Shown here: piece after piece, positions 23,499 through 34,924 of the stretch
How the letters are laid out: every line of letters starts with the position of its first letter
Position numbering within the stretch: position 1 is the first letter of the stretch
NCBI RefSeq assembly: GCF_016412875.1
Contig: NZ_JAEKPD010000008.1
Location: forward strand, 186,001-250,000
Source of the DNA: Palleronia pontilimi
GTDB lineage: Bacteria; Pseudomonadota; Alphaproteobacteria; Rhodobacterales; Rhodobacteraceae
Direction: 5' to 3'
Length of the DNA stretch: 64,000 nucleotides
Translations under genes and position numbers: made by a program
Notes under the pieces: model-generated
The model's input: only the letters and a program-made list of their open reading frames with translations
What the model was told of the DNA's origin: nothing
Database searches by the model: none

Positions 23499-24854
23499 TC
23501 ACTTGAGCGAGCTCCAGCGCTCCTGGATCGCGTTGGCGGTGGCTTCGGCGTCCTGGCTGCCGGTCGTGAACTCGACCATCTGCGTCCAGAAGGCGCCGGC
23601 GCCCACTTCGCCCGGCATCAGGTCCGAGCCGTCGAAGCGGAACGTGTCCGCGTTCAGCAGGATGTCGTTCGTCGCGCGTGTCGAGTCGGACGAAAACACC
23701 TCGGGGTTGATGCCCGTGTGCGGCGTCAGCAGACCGCCCTGCGCGGCCCAGATCTCGTGCGCGATGGGCAGTTGCAGAAAGTCGATGAACGCGCGGGTCG
23801 CTTCGCTGTCCTTGGTGATGCCGAACATGGTGCCACCGCCCAGAACCGGCTTGTCCTGGCCTTCAGGCGCGGGGAAGTAGAAGAAATCCACGTCCTCGCC
23901 TACGGCGGTGCCTTCGGGGAAGAAGGTCGGGATGAAGGTCGCCTGCTTGTGCATGTAGCATTCGGGCGGGAACTGGAAGAGACCCGCCGGGCTGTCGCGG
24001 AAGTCGGTGGTGGCGGCGGCTTCACGGCCGCCGTTCACGTAGCCGTCCTGCAGGAAGAAGCCGTATTCCTCAATCGCGGCGACGACCTTGGGATCGTTGA
24101 ACGGCAGCTCGTTGGTGGTCCAGGCGTCGTATTCCTCGGGGGTCACCGTGCGCAGCATGATGTCCTCGACCCAGTCGGTCGCGGGCCAGCCGGTGGCGGC
24201 ACCCGATCCCAGACCGATGCACCACGGCGTCACGCCGTCCTCGGCCATCTGGGCGGTCAGCTCTTTCAGCTGCTCGTAGGTCTCGGGGATCTCGTAGCCA
24301 CCTTCCTCGAACTGCTCGGGCGAGTACCAGACCAGCGATTTCACGTCGATCTTGTAGGGGAAGGCGTACATCGCCTCGTTGCCATCGGGCCCGGCGAAGG
24401 TCGCGAGATCCACCCAGGACTGGCCCGCGGCGTAGTTCTCGGCAATCCAGTCGGCGGTTTCCTGCTCCAGCGGGGTGATCGAGCCGCGCGCGGCAAGATC
24501 GGCGACCAGTCCGGGCTGCGGGAAGGCGGCGATGTTGGGCGCCGAGTTCGCTTCGGTCGAGATCACGATGTCCTGCTCGAAGCTTTCGGAACCCGAGTAG
24601 TTCACGGTCGCGCCGGTCGCGTCCTCGAAATAGTCGATGACCGAATTCACCAGGTCGCCGTCGGCGCCGGTCCAGGGGCCGGTGATATCGACGGTCTCAC
24701 CGCTCAGGTCGGTGTTTGCCGCGAATTCTTCCAGGCTGTCCCAGCTGAAGGCGCCTTCGCCCTTGGGAAAGACCAGGTTCACGTGTCCTGCGGCGTGGGC
24801 CATGCCAGCGCTGAGCGCGATGCTGGCCGCACCTGCGTAAAGAATATGTTTCAT
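23499..24854 (-). CDS. aglE: Alpha-glucoside-binding protein AglE
   Basis: A 451-residue periplasmic solute-binding protein of the extracellular family 1 type. The signal peptide is MKHILYAGAASIALSAGMAHA. Typical features are ITPLEQETADWIAENY, AMYAFPYKIDVKSLVWY, LKELTAQMAEDGVTPWCIGL and, near the C-terminus, SDLMPGEVGAGAFWTQM, all as in AglE. GGAGG lies seven bases before this ATG; the open frame reaches further upstream through the operator region but has no signal sequence there. It is the first gene of the agl operon and is divergent from aglR. Confidence 0.95.
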   Translation of the reverse strand: MKHILYAGAASIALSAGMAHAAGHVNLVFPKGEGAFSWDSLEEFAANTDLSGETVDITGPWTGADGDLVNSVIDYFEDATGATVNYSGSESFEQDIVISTEANSAPNIAAFPQPGLVADLAARGSITPLEQETADWIAENYAAGQSWVDLATFAGPDGNEAMYAFPYKIDVKSLVWYSPEQFEEGGYEIPETYEQLKELTAQMAEDGVTPWCIGLGSGAATGWPATDWVEDIMLRTVTPEEYDAWTTNELPFNDPKVVAAIEEYGFFLQDGYVNGGREAAATTDFRDSPAGLFQFPPECYMHKQATFIPTFFPEGTAVGEDVDFFYFPAPEGQDKPVLGGGTMFGITKDSEATRAFIDFLQLPIAHEIWAAQGGLLTPHTGINPEVFSSDSTRATNDILLNADTFRFDGSDLMPGEVGAGAFWTQMVEFTTGSQDAEATANAIQERWSSLK

Positions 24855-24926
24855 GTGGTGTCCTCCCGGATTTATCGTTCCACGGCTTGGGGGCCATGTT
24901 TGGTGGTGTGTCGCGAGCGCCCGGCG

Positions 24927-24946
24927 ATGCCAAAGCGCTTTGGCAT
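24927..24946. promoter_or_regulatory. Perfect 20-bp palindrome, probable AglR operator
   Basis: ATGCCAAAGCGCTTTGGCAT is a perfect palindrome with the central CG and flanking pattern usual for LacI-family operators. It lies 73 bases upstream of the aglE ATG in the aglE-aglR divergent spacer, where AglR could block aglE transcription. Direct sequence observation; the regulator is inferred from position. Confidence 0.8.
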
Positions 24947-25094
24947 TGATCGCAAGACAATCAAACCCACCCCCAAGAGTCAAGCAATCGCCCCCAAACC
25001 GTTCGAAAACAAGTGATTTTCCACCGATTTATGCGGCAGCGCAGCATCGGCGGTTTTGACAGCCGGGGGGCAGATGGCGTATCCAAAGACAGAA

Positions 25095-25112
25095 TTCCAA
25101 ACCGCTTTGGAA
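25095..25112. promoter_or_regulatory. Second, imperfect LacI-type operator before aglR
   Basis: TTCCAAACCGCTTTGGAA agrees with its own reverse complement at 16 of 18 positions and shares the CCAAA-CG-TTTGG core with the site at 24927. It lies 37 bases before the proposed aglR ATG, a position suited to autoregulation, and it supports the ATG at 25149 over earlier in-frame starts. Confidence 0.65.
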
Positions 25113-25148
25113 AGCTTTGTTGCCGTAAGGAACGTCTTGCACCACGCC

Positions 25149-26177
25149 ATGAACCTGAGGGAGCTGTCACATATCCTGGGCCTGAGCCAGACGACCGTCA
25201 GCCGCGCGCTGAACGGGTATCCCGAGGTCAGTGAAGCCACGCGCATCCGCGTGCAGACCGCCGCCATCGCGCATAATTACCGCCCGAACGCCCGCGCGCA
25301 GGGCCTGGCGACGGGCCGGGCCCGCGCGATCGCCCATGTGCTGCCCATGTCGTCGGGACACGAGGTGCTGAACCCGGTTTTCGCCGAATTCATCGGCGGC
25401 GCGGGTGAGGTCTATGCCCGGGCCGACTACGACATGCTTCTGTCCATCGTGCCCGCGGATCAGGAAATCACGGCCTATCGCACGCTGGCCGCGCGCCGCT
25501 CGGTCGATGGCGTGATGGTCCACGCGCCGCTGGTCGAAGATCGCCGGATCGCGCTGTTGTCGGAGCTGGGGCTGCCGTTCGTGGTGCATGGCCGCAGCGG
25601 ATCGGATGGCCCGCCCTATGCCTGGCTCGACATGAACAACCGCCGCGCCTTTGCCCGCGGCACAGCCCATCTGCTCGACCTGGGCCACCTCCGGATCGCG
25701 CTGCTGAACGGGCTGGAACGGATGGATTTCGCGCTTCGCCGCAAGCAGGGCTACCTGGACGCGCTGGCCGCGCGCGGCATTGCCGCCGATCCGGCGTTGC
25801 ACGACAGTGCCGAGATGTCCGAGGATTACGGCTTCGAGGCCGCGTCGCGGATGCTGGCGCTTCCGAACCCGCCCACCGCCTTTCTCACGTCATCGTTGAT
25901 CGTGGCCATCGGCGCACGGCGGGCCTGCCAGGATCGCGGGTTGGTCCTGGGGCGCGACATCTCGATCGTCACCCACGACGATGACCTGGGCTACTTCCGC
26001 AACGGCCGCGATACGCCCTATTTCACCGCCTTGCGCAGCCCGATGCGCGAGCACGGACGCCGCGCCGCCGAGATGCTGCTTGCGCAGATCGTCGACCCCG
26101 GGCCCGCGCCACGCCAGCAGCTGCTCGAGGCCGAGTTCCTGACCGGCCAGTCCTGCGGCCCCGCCCCCGGGCCCTGA
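25149..26177 (+). CDS. aglR: LacI-family regulator AglR
   Basis: A 342-residue LacI-type repressor. The N-terminal helix-turn-helix reads MNLRELSHILGLSQTTVSRA with the hinge region NYRPNARAQGLATGR; the rest is the periplasmic-binding-like sugar-sensing domain (VDGVMVHAP, HLLDLGHLRIALLNG, SIVTHDDDLGYF). The first residues align with the expected LacI start, so I use this ATG although in-frame TTG (25056) and ATG (25074) codons lie upstream; those would place an operator inside the gene. It is expected to bind the palindromes in the divergent spacer and release them on alpha-glucoside or a derivative. Confidence 0.92.
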   Translation: MNLRELSHILGLSQTTVSRALNGYPEVSEATRIRVQTAAIAHNYRPNARAQGLATGRARAIAHVLPMSSGHEVLNPVFAEFIGGAGEVYARADYDMLLSIVPADQEITAYRTLAARRSVDGVMVHAPLVEDRRIALLSELGLPFVVHGRSGSDGPPYAWLDMNNRRAFARGTAHLLDLGHLRIALLNGLERMDFALRRKQGYLDALAARGIAADPALHDSAEMSEDYGFEAASRMLALPNPPTAFLTSSLIVAIGARRACQDRGLVLGRDISIVTHDDDLGYFRNGRDTPYFTALRSPMREHGRRAAEMLLAQIVDPGPAPRQQLLEAEFLTGQSCGPAPGP

Positions 26178-26260
26178 ACGCAGCATGCTTGCGGCGCGCG
26201 CGCAAAGCGTCCTATCAGGGATCGAGCCCGACCCCGCCCGCCGCAGATGGATCCCGTGCC

Positions 26261-27238
26261 ATGTCCCCAAAGCCAGTCACAACGGTCGTCGCAGATGTGG
26301 GGGGCACCAACACGCGCGCGGCGTTGGCGCTGGATGGCGCGGTTCGGCCGGACACGATCCGGCGCTTTCGCAACGAAGGCCGGTCCGGGCTGGGCGACAT
26401 CCTGTCCGACTACCTTGCCGAGCAGGGAGATCCCGACTGCGCGGGCGCTTGCATCGCCATGGCGGGACCGGTGATGGACGGCGTGGGCCGCCTGACCAAT
26501 GTCGGCTGGACCATGACGCGCGAGGATCTTGCCGCCTGCACCGGGGCGGGCCACGTGGCGATCCTGAACGACCTGCAGGCGCAGGGCCACGCCATGGATC
26601 ACATCGCGGAGGAAAACTTGCGCGTGCTGATCCCAGGCCCCAAGGCTCAGCCCCACAACGCCAAGATGGTGGTGGGGATCGGCACCGGCTTCAACGCGGT
26701 GCCGGTCTTCAGGACCGAGACCGGGCGATACGTGCCGCCCTGCGAAAGCGGGCACGTGACCTTTCCAGTGCTCAGCGATGACGACATGGCGCTGGCGAAA
26801 TACGTCTCGTCGGCGCACGGATTTCCGGGGGTCGAGGACGTGCTCTCCGGCCGCGGGTTCGAGCGGACCTATGCCTGGGCCAGCGGCACCGACACCAGGC
26901 GCGACTCGGCCTCGATCATGGCGGCACTGGAAGCCGATGACGATCCCGTGGCGATCCGCGCGGCCAACGCCTTCGTGCAGGCCATGGGCCGCGTCGTCGG
27001 GGACCTGGCGCTGACCCACCTGCCCTTCGGCGGCATCTACATGATCGGCGGCATGTCCCGCGCGCTGACGCCCTACCTGGCACGCTTCGGTTTCGACGAG
27101 GCGTTTCGCGGCAAGGGACGGTTTTCGGACTTCATGGTGCAGTTCGCCGTCTGGGGGGTCGAGGACGATTACGCCGCCTTGACCGGCTGCGCACGGCATC
27201 TGGAAGGGCTGATGACCCCGGGCGCGGATACGCCCTAG
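26261..27238 (+). CDS. glk: Glucokinase
   Basis: A 325-residue ATP-dependent glucokinase, which phosphorylates glucose to glucose-6-phosphate in the cytoplasm. The ATP phosphate motif VVADVGGTNTR is at residues 9-19, the catalytic base D104 is in AILNDLQAQ, and MVVGIGTGFN plus the late FGGIYMIGGMSR segment (about residue 260 on) match the Glk (bacterial glucokinase) family. The start MSPKPVTTVV fits the family; the open frame reaches 24 codons further. It follows aglR by 83 bases, so the glucose released by AglA is dealt with at the same locus. Confidence 0.95.
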   Translation: MSPKPVTTVVADVGGTNTRAALALDGAVRPDTIRRFRNEGRSGLGDILSDYLAEQGDPDCAGACIAMAGPVMDGVGRLTNVGWTMTREDLAACTGAGHVAILNDLQAQGHAMDHIAEENLRVLIPGPKAQPHNAKMVVGIGTGFNAVPVFRTETGRYVPPCESGHVTFPVLSDDDMALAKYVSSAHGFPGVEDVLSGRGFERTYAWASGTDTRRDSASIMAALEADDDPVAIRAANAFVQAMGRVVGDLALTHLPFGGIYMIGGMSRALTPYLARFGFDEAFRGKGRFSDFMVQFAVWGVEDDYAALTGCARHLEGLMTPGADTP

Positions 27239-27257
27239 GGTCAATTGCGTGGCGGAC

Positions 27258-28925
27258 CTATTCGGCCGCCGCCTTTTCGGCCGACCGGCGCTTTTGCGAG
27301 CGCCCGTAAGGTTCGGGCGGGTTGAACGTGTCGGGCGAGGCGCGGCGCCACCGCTTGAGATAGACATCGTCAACGTCGCTGTTGGCGTTGTCGATCAGAT
27401 GGCCCGGCGGGATGTAGGGCCAGCTGTCCGATGCCTCGACCATGTCGCCGTCGGCCTCGCGCTTCATGAAGTGATGCGGCAGGAAATCACGCGGGTCGTT
27501 CAGTCCCGCCGCGCCGGCCATTTCGGCCAGCGCGCGCATGGTGTTGCGGTGGAAATTGGCCACGCGCACCGCCTTGTCGGACACCACCAGCGCGCGCTGG
27601 CGCAACGGATCCTGGGTCGTCACGCCCGTGGGACAATGGTTGGTGTGACAGACCTGCGCCTGGATGCAGCCGATCGAGAACATGAAGCCCCGCGCCGAGT
27701 TGCACCAATCCGCGCCCATGGCGAAGGCCTGGGCGATGTCGAAGGCGTGGATCAGCTTGCCCGCCGCGCCGACGCGGATGCGGTCGCGAATATCGGCGCC
27801 CCGCAGGGTGTTGTGCACGAAGGTCAGGCCCTCGACCAGCGGCATGCCCACGTGGTTGGCGAATTCCAACGGCGCAGCACCGGTGCCGCCTTCCTTGCCG
27901 TCCACCACGATGAAATCGGGATAGATACCGGTGTCGATCATCGCCTTGACGATGCACATGAACTCGCGCCGGTGGCCGATGCAGAGCTTGAAACCGACGG
28001 GCTTGCCACCCGACAGCTCGCGCAGCTGGCCGATCCACTGGCACAGCTCGCGCGGGGTCGAGAAGGTCGAATGACCGGCGGGCGAGATGCAGTCCTGACC
28101 CATGGGAATGTCGCGGGTTTCGGCGATTTCCTTGGTGATCTTCGCCGCGGGCAACATGCCGCCATGGCCGGGCTTGGCGCCCTGGCTCAGCTTGATCTCG
28201 ATCATCTTGACCTGCGGATCCACCGCCTTTTCCGCGAAGGTCTCGGGGTTGAAGGCGCCTTCGTGGGTGCGGCAGCCGAAATAGCCCGATCCGATTTCCC
28301 AGATCAGGTCGCCGCCGCCCTCGCGGTGATACTTGCTGATGCCGCCCTCGCCGGTGTCCTGGGCGAAGCCGCCCGCTTTGGCGCCCTTGTTCAGCGCCGA
28401 GATCGCGGCCGCCGACAGCGAGCCGAAGGACATGGCCGAGATGTTGTAAAGCGACGCCTCGTAGGGCTGCTTGCAGTCCGGGCCGCCGATGGTCACGCGG
28501 AAATCGTGGCGGTCCAGATGCGTGGGCGCGATGGAATGGGTCATCCACGCGTAGCCGCCTTCATAGACGCGCTCCTTGGTCCCGAAGGGGCGCGCGGCTT
28601 CTTCGTTCTTGGCCCGCTGGTAGACGATCGAGCGATCCTCGCGCGAGAACGGTTCTTCGTCCTGGTCGCCTTCCAGGAAATACTGGCGGATCTCGGGGCG
28701 GATCTTTTCGAAGAAGAAGCGCATTCGCCCGATCACCGGGTAGTTGCGGGTAATCGCGTGGCGATCCTGGATCACGTCGTAAAGACCCATGAACGCGAAG
28801 ATGCCGAAGAAGACGACCCCCAGCCAGAAGGCGGCGGACACCCAGGTCAGGCCAAAGAAGACGATGGTCAGCGCGACCGCGCCCGCCCATATCCCGTAGC
28901 GTTCCATGGATCCGATGCGCTTCAT
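27258..28925 (-). CDS. Membrane-anchored FMN-binding glutamate-synthase-like protein
   Basis: A 555-residue protein of the FMN-binding glutamate synthase family. The N-terminus has two membrane helices (about residues 10-50). From about residue 100 it matches the FMN/Fe-S synthase domain of GltB: AMSFGSLSAAAISALNKGA, GEGGISKYH, EIKLSQGAKPGHGGMLP, DFIVVDGKEGGTGAAP, and the cysteine set C-x5-C-x4-C in GCIQAQVCHTNHCPTG that would hold a 3Fe-4S cluster. It lacks the glutaminase and C-terminal GltB domains, so it is not a whole glutamate synthase. Its substrate and electron donor are unknown. AGGAGG stands seven bases before the ATG. It lies 90 bases downstream of the glycogen operon. Confidence 0.88.
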   Translation of the reverse strand: MKRIGSMERYGIWAGAVALTIVFFGLTWVSAAFWLGVVFFGIFAFMGLYDVIQDRHAITRNYPVIGRMRFFFEKIRPEIRQYFLEGDQDEEPFSREDRSIVYQRAKNEEAARPFGTKERVYEGGYAWMTHSIAPTHLDRHDFRVTIGGPDCKQPYEASLYNISAMSFGSLSAAAISALNKGAKAGGFAQDTGEGGISKYHREGGGDLIWEIGSGYFGCRTHEGAFNPETFAEKAVDPQVKMIEIKLSQGAKPGHGGMLPAAKITKEIAETRDIPMGQDCISPAGHSTFSTPRELCQWIGQLRELSGGKPVGFKLCIGHRREFMCIVKAMIDTGIYPDFIVVDGKEGGTGAAPLEFANHVGMPLVEGLTFVHNTLRGADIRDRIRVGAAGKLIHAFDIAQAFAMGADWCNSARGFMFSIGCIQAQVCHTNHCPTGVTTQDPLRQRALVVSDKAVRVANFHRNTMRALAEMAGAAGLNDPRDFLPHHFMKREADGDMVEASDSWPYIPPGHLIDNANSDVDDVYLKRWRRASPDTFNPPEPYGRSQKRRSAEKAAAE

Positions 28926-29015
28926 ACTGAGGCCTCCTGCGGCGTGAACGTGGCACACAATGCCGCCTCAGGGCCCCGAAGGGCAAGGGACGTTCGCGTG
29001 ATTTCTGGGCGGTTT

Positions 29016-31385
29016 TCAGATACCGCGGGTGAAGACCAGGCCCATGCTGTCGCGCAGAACGATCGGCCCCGACACGTATTCGCCGCCGATCCCCGGCGTG
29101 CGCAACGCGCAGCTCCATCCCGCGCCCTTCAGCCCCGGGATGGGCAGTCGCAGGGGATCGAATTCGCCCGACGGACCGCCTTCCATGTGGGTGATGCAAT
29201 AGACCTCGCGGCCCTCGTGCTTGCGGTAGCTGGTGAAGATCGTTCGCCCGTCCACGGGCTGAATGTAGTCGAAATGATCGTCGGGGCCCAGGTTGTCGCG
29301 CAGCCACGGATTGTCGCGGCGGAAGCTGCGCAGCGACAGCATGAACTCGGTCTGGGTCGGGTCGAGCGCCGAGATCGAGTTGGACACGTTGCAATATTCG
29401 TGCATGTCGTCCATCCACGCCCGCGCGATCTGCTTGAGATCCGGCACGGTGAAGTGATCGGGTCCGGCAAGCGCGGGCTCGACCCCGTTCAGCAGCTTCG
29501 CGATGTGGTCCAGGTCGTAATCGGTCACTTCGACCAGTGCCGGCAGGAATTCGAAGAACCGCGCCAGGTCGCCGCGCGTCTCGTAGCCGAGGTCCTTCAG
29601 GCGCTTGAAGTTTCCGGGCACCGAGTATTCGTATTCGTCCACCTGCCATTTCAGGCTGATCGCTTCCTCGGCCACGACCTTGACGCCGTACTTGTCATCC
29701 TGGTTGCGGATGAAGCCCCAGTTGGCCCGCGCGGTGGCGTTCAGGAAATCCATCGGCACACCCGGCAACGCGGCATAGGTCAGCATCGACACCGCCGGGT
29801 TGTCATAGGCCTTTTCCAGGATCTCCATCTGGGTGTCGCCCAGCCGGGTGTTGATGTTGAGCTTGGGGTTCACCTGCGTGCCGCGGCGCAGCGTGTCGTG
29901 ATTTGCGGTGCCCGAGATCCAGTTGGCGCCCACCGCCAGCACTTCCTTGATGCGCCACCACTTGGACAGCCAGAAGCCGTAGATGAAGGGCGTGTTGTGG
30001 GCGAAAGTGAGCGGACCCCACTGGAACACGTCGGGGTCGTGCTGTTTTTCGATCACGGCGCGGTAGTTCGACGACAGTTCCCAGTCTTCCTGCGGCCAGG
30101 GGCGACCGTCCTCGAACACGAACCAGGGGCGGTAGCGGGTGCCCGCGACCTCTTGCACCATGTCGGACATGAGCTGCAGGTATTCGTCGTCGTGGCGCAG
30201 CATCTGCGCGCCCGCGTCCCACCACTTGAAGTCCTGCGCGCCGTCGACGCGCACGCCGTCGGCGCCGAAATCCACCTTGCGGCGCTGCATTTCCAGCATG
30301 ATCGCGCGCACGGCGGGGTTCTTGTAGTCCATGTTCTGGCCGTACATGTTCGGCCCGGCGAAGAAATGCGAGTTCAGCGCGTCCAGCCCCTGGTTGTCGG
30401 AATGACCGAACACCACGTCGAGGATCAGTTTCTTGGGCCGGGTCGGGAAATTGTGCAACACCGACGCGAAGGCCACCAGTTCGTCCGGCCGCCCCGATTC
30501 CAGCAGCACCGGGTTCACCGTGCCCATGCCCGAGATTACGATGTCGTAGCCCCAGTTGGTCGTGTCGGGGCGGGTCAGGCTGACCTTGACCTCGGATTCG
30601 GTGTCGCCGGCCGTTTCGTGCCAGAAGCCCGGACCGACCTCGTAGGTGGTCGTGGGCTCGACGGGCAGCAGCTGCACGGCGTCGTAGCCGAGGAAGATCT
30701 GGTCCAGCGGATCAAGGCTGAGCCCGCCCGCCACGCGCTCGGACAGGCGCTCGAACTGGCGCGTCAGGCTGGCCAGCGTGCCGCCCGCCGTCGCGGTGGG
30801 GACGTGGATCTGCAGGATGTTGACGGGCGGGCCGAACTTGTGGGGCGCGTCGCCCGCCAGCGCTTCGAAATAGGCGCGGTCGCCACGTCGCTTCTGCATC
30901 TGTGCCAGGTCGTAAAGCTCGGCGGGCGCGAAGGCGCCGAAGGGCAGCGACATGGCCAGCGGATCAAGGATGCGATGCCACGTATCCTGCGCGTCGCGCC
31001 AAACGAGACAGTAGAAATCGCCCCCCTGCTCGCGCGAGCCCGCGCGCATCCCCTTGGCGGCGGCGAAGGTATGGGCCTCGTAGCGGGCGACGGGCAGGAA
31101 CGTGCGCTCGAACGTGACATCCTGGTGCGACCGGGTCAGGTCCAGCGGCCCTTTGGGTGACAGCACTTCCAGGAAGATATCGCCATCGGGCACCCGCGCG
31201 TCCAGCAGCTCGGGCGTCCAGAAACCGAAATGCGCCATGTCGCCGTCGACATGACCGCCCAGCATCCGCGCGATCGCCATATGGGCGTCAAATGCCGTCT
31301 CGGACGTGTTCAACAATTGGCGGCACTTATGGGCCAGCCCTTCAGCCACGCCGGTATCGGCGGTGACGCGCTCACTCAAGATCAT
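29016..31385 (-). CDS. GH13-like glycoside hydrolase, possibly glucosylglycerol hydrolase (GghA-like)
   Basis: A 789-residue enzyme with a divergent (beta/alpha)8 GH13-type barrel. Clan motifs are visible: LILDVVFGHSDNQ, the nucleophile Asp in GADGVRVDGAQDF, a likely acid/base Glu in RPWFVFEDGRPW and the third acid in GTANHDTLRRG. The N-terminal 280 residues form a separate non-catalytic region (VPDGDIFLEVLSPKGPLDLT). From memory the closest characterised proteins are glucosylglycerol hydrolases of the GghA type, but I cannot confirm this. There is no signal peptide, so it should act in the cytoplasm. AAGGAAG precedes the ATG. It is the last gene of the glycogen operon, 12 bases after pgm. 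Confidence 0.65.
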   Translation of the reverse strand: MILSERVTADTGVAEGLAHKCRQLLNTSETAFDAHMAIARMLGGHVDGDMAHFGFWTPELLDARVPDGDIFLEVLSPKGPLDLTRSHQDVTFERTFLPVARYEAHTFAAAKGMRAGSREQGGDFYCLVWRDAQDTWHRILDPLAMSLPFGAFAPAELYDLAQMQKRRGDRAYFEALAGDAPHKFGPPVNILQIHVPTATAGGTLASLTRQFERLSERVAGGLSLDPLDQIFLGYDAVQLLPVEPTTTYEVGPGFWHETAGDTESEVKVSLTRPDTTNWGYDIVISGMGTVNPVLLESGRPDELVAFASVLHNFPTRPKKLILDVVFGHSDNQGLDALNSHFFAGPNMYGQNMDYKNPAVRAIMLEMQRRKVDFGADGVRVDGAQDFKWWDAGAQMLRHDDEYLQLMSDMVQEVAGTRYRPWFVFEDGRPWPQEDWELSSNYRAVIEKQHDPDVFQWGPLTFAHNTPFIYGFWLSKWWRIKEVLAVGANWISGTANHDTLRRGTQVNPKLNINTRLGDTQMEILEKAYDNPAVSMLTYAALPGVPMDFLNATARANWGFIRNQDDKYGVKVVAEEAISLKWQVDEYEYSVPGNFKRLKDLGYETRGDLARFFEFLPALVEVTDYDLDHIAKLLNGVEPALAGPDHFTVPDLKQIARAWMDDMHEYCNVSNSISALDPTQTEFMLSLRSFRRDNPWLRDNLGPDDHFDYIQPVDGRTIFTSYRKHEGREVYCITHMEGGPSGEFDPLRLPIPGLKGAGWSCALRTPGIGGEYVSGPIVLRDSMGLVFTRGI

Positions 31386-31397
31386 GGTCTTCCTTCC

Positions 31398-34920
<3,523 letters not shown>

Positions 34921-34924
<4 letters not shown>

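Noticed and set aside
25056-25148. Earlier in-frame TTG and ATG starts for aglR
   Set aside because: They would add residues before the LacI helix-turn-helix start and put an operator-like palindrome inside the gene.
27249-31160. A 1303-codon open frame on the plus strand opposite the FMN protein and GH13-like genes
   Set aside because: It is a GC-skew shadow: composition is His/Arg/Val-rich with no domain, and both genes beneath it have clear families on the minus strand.
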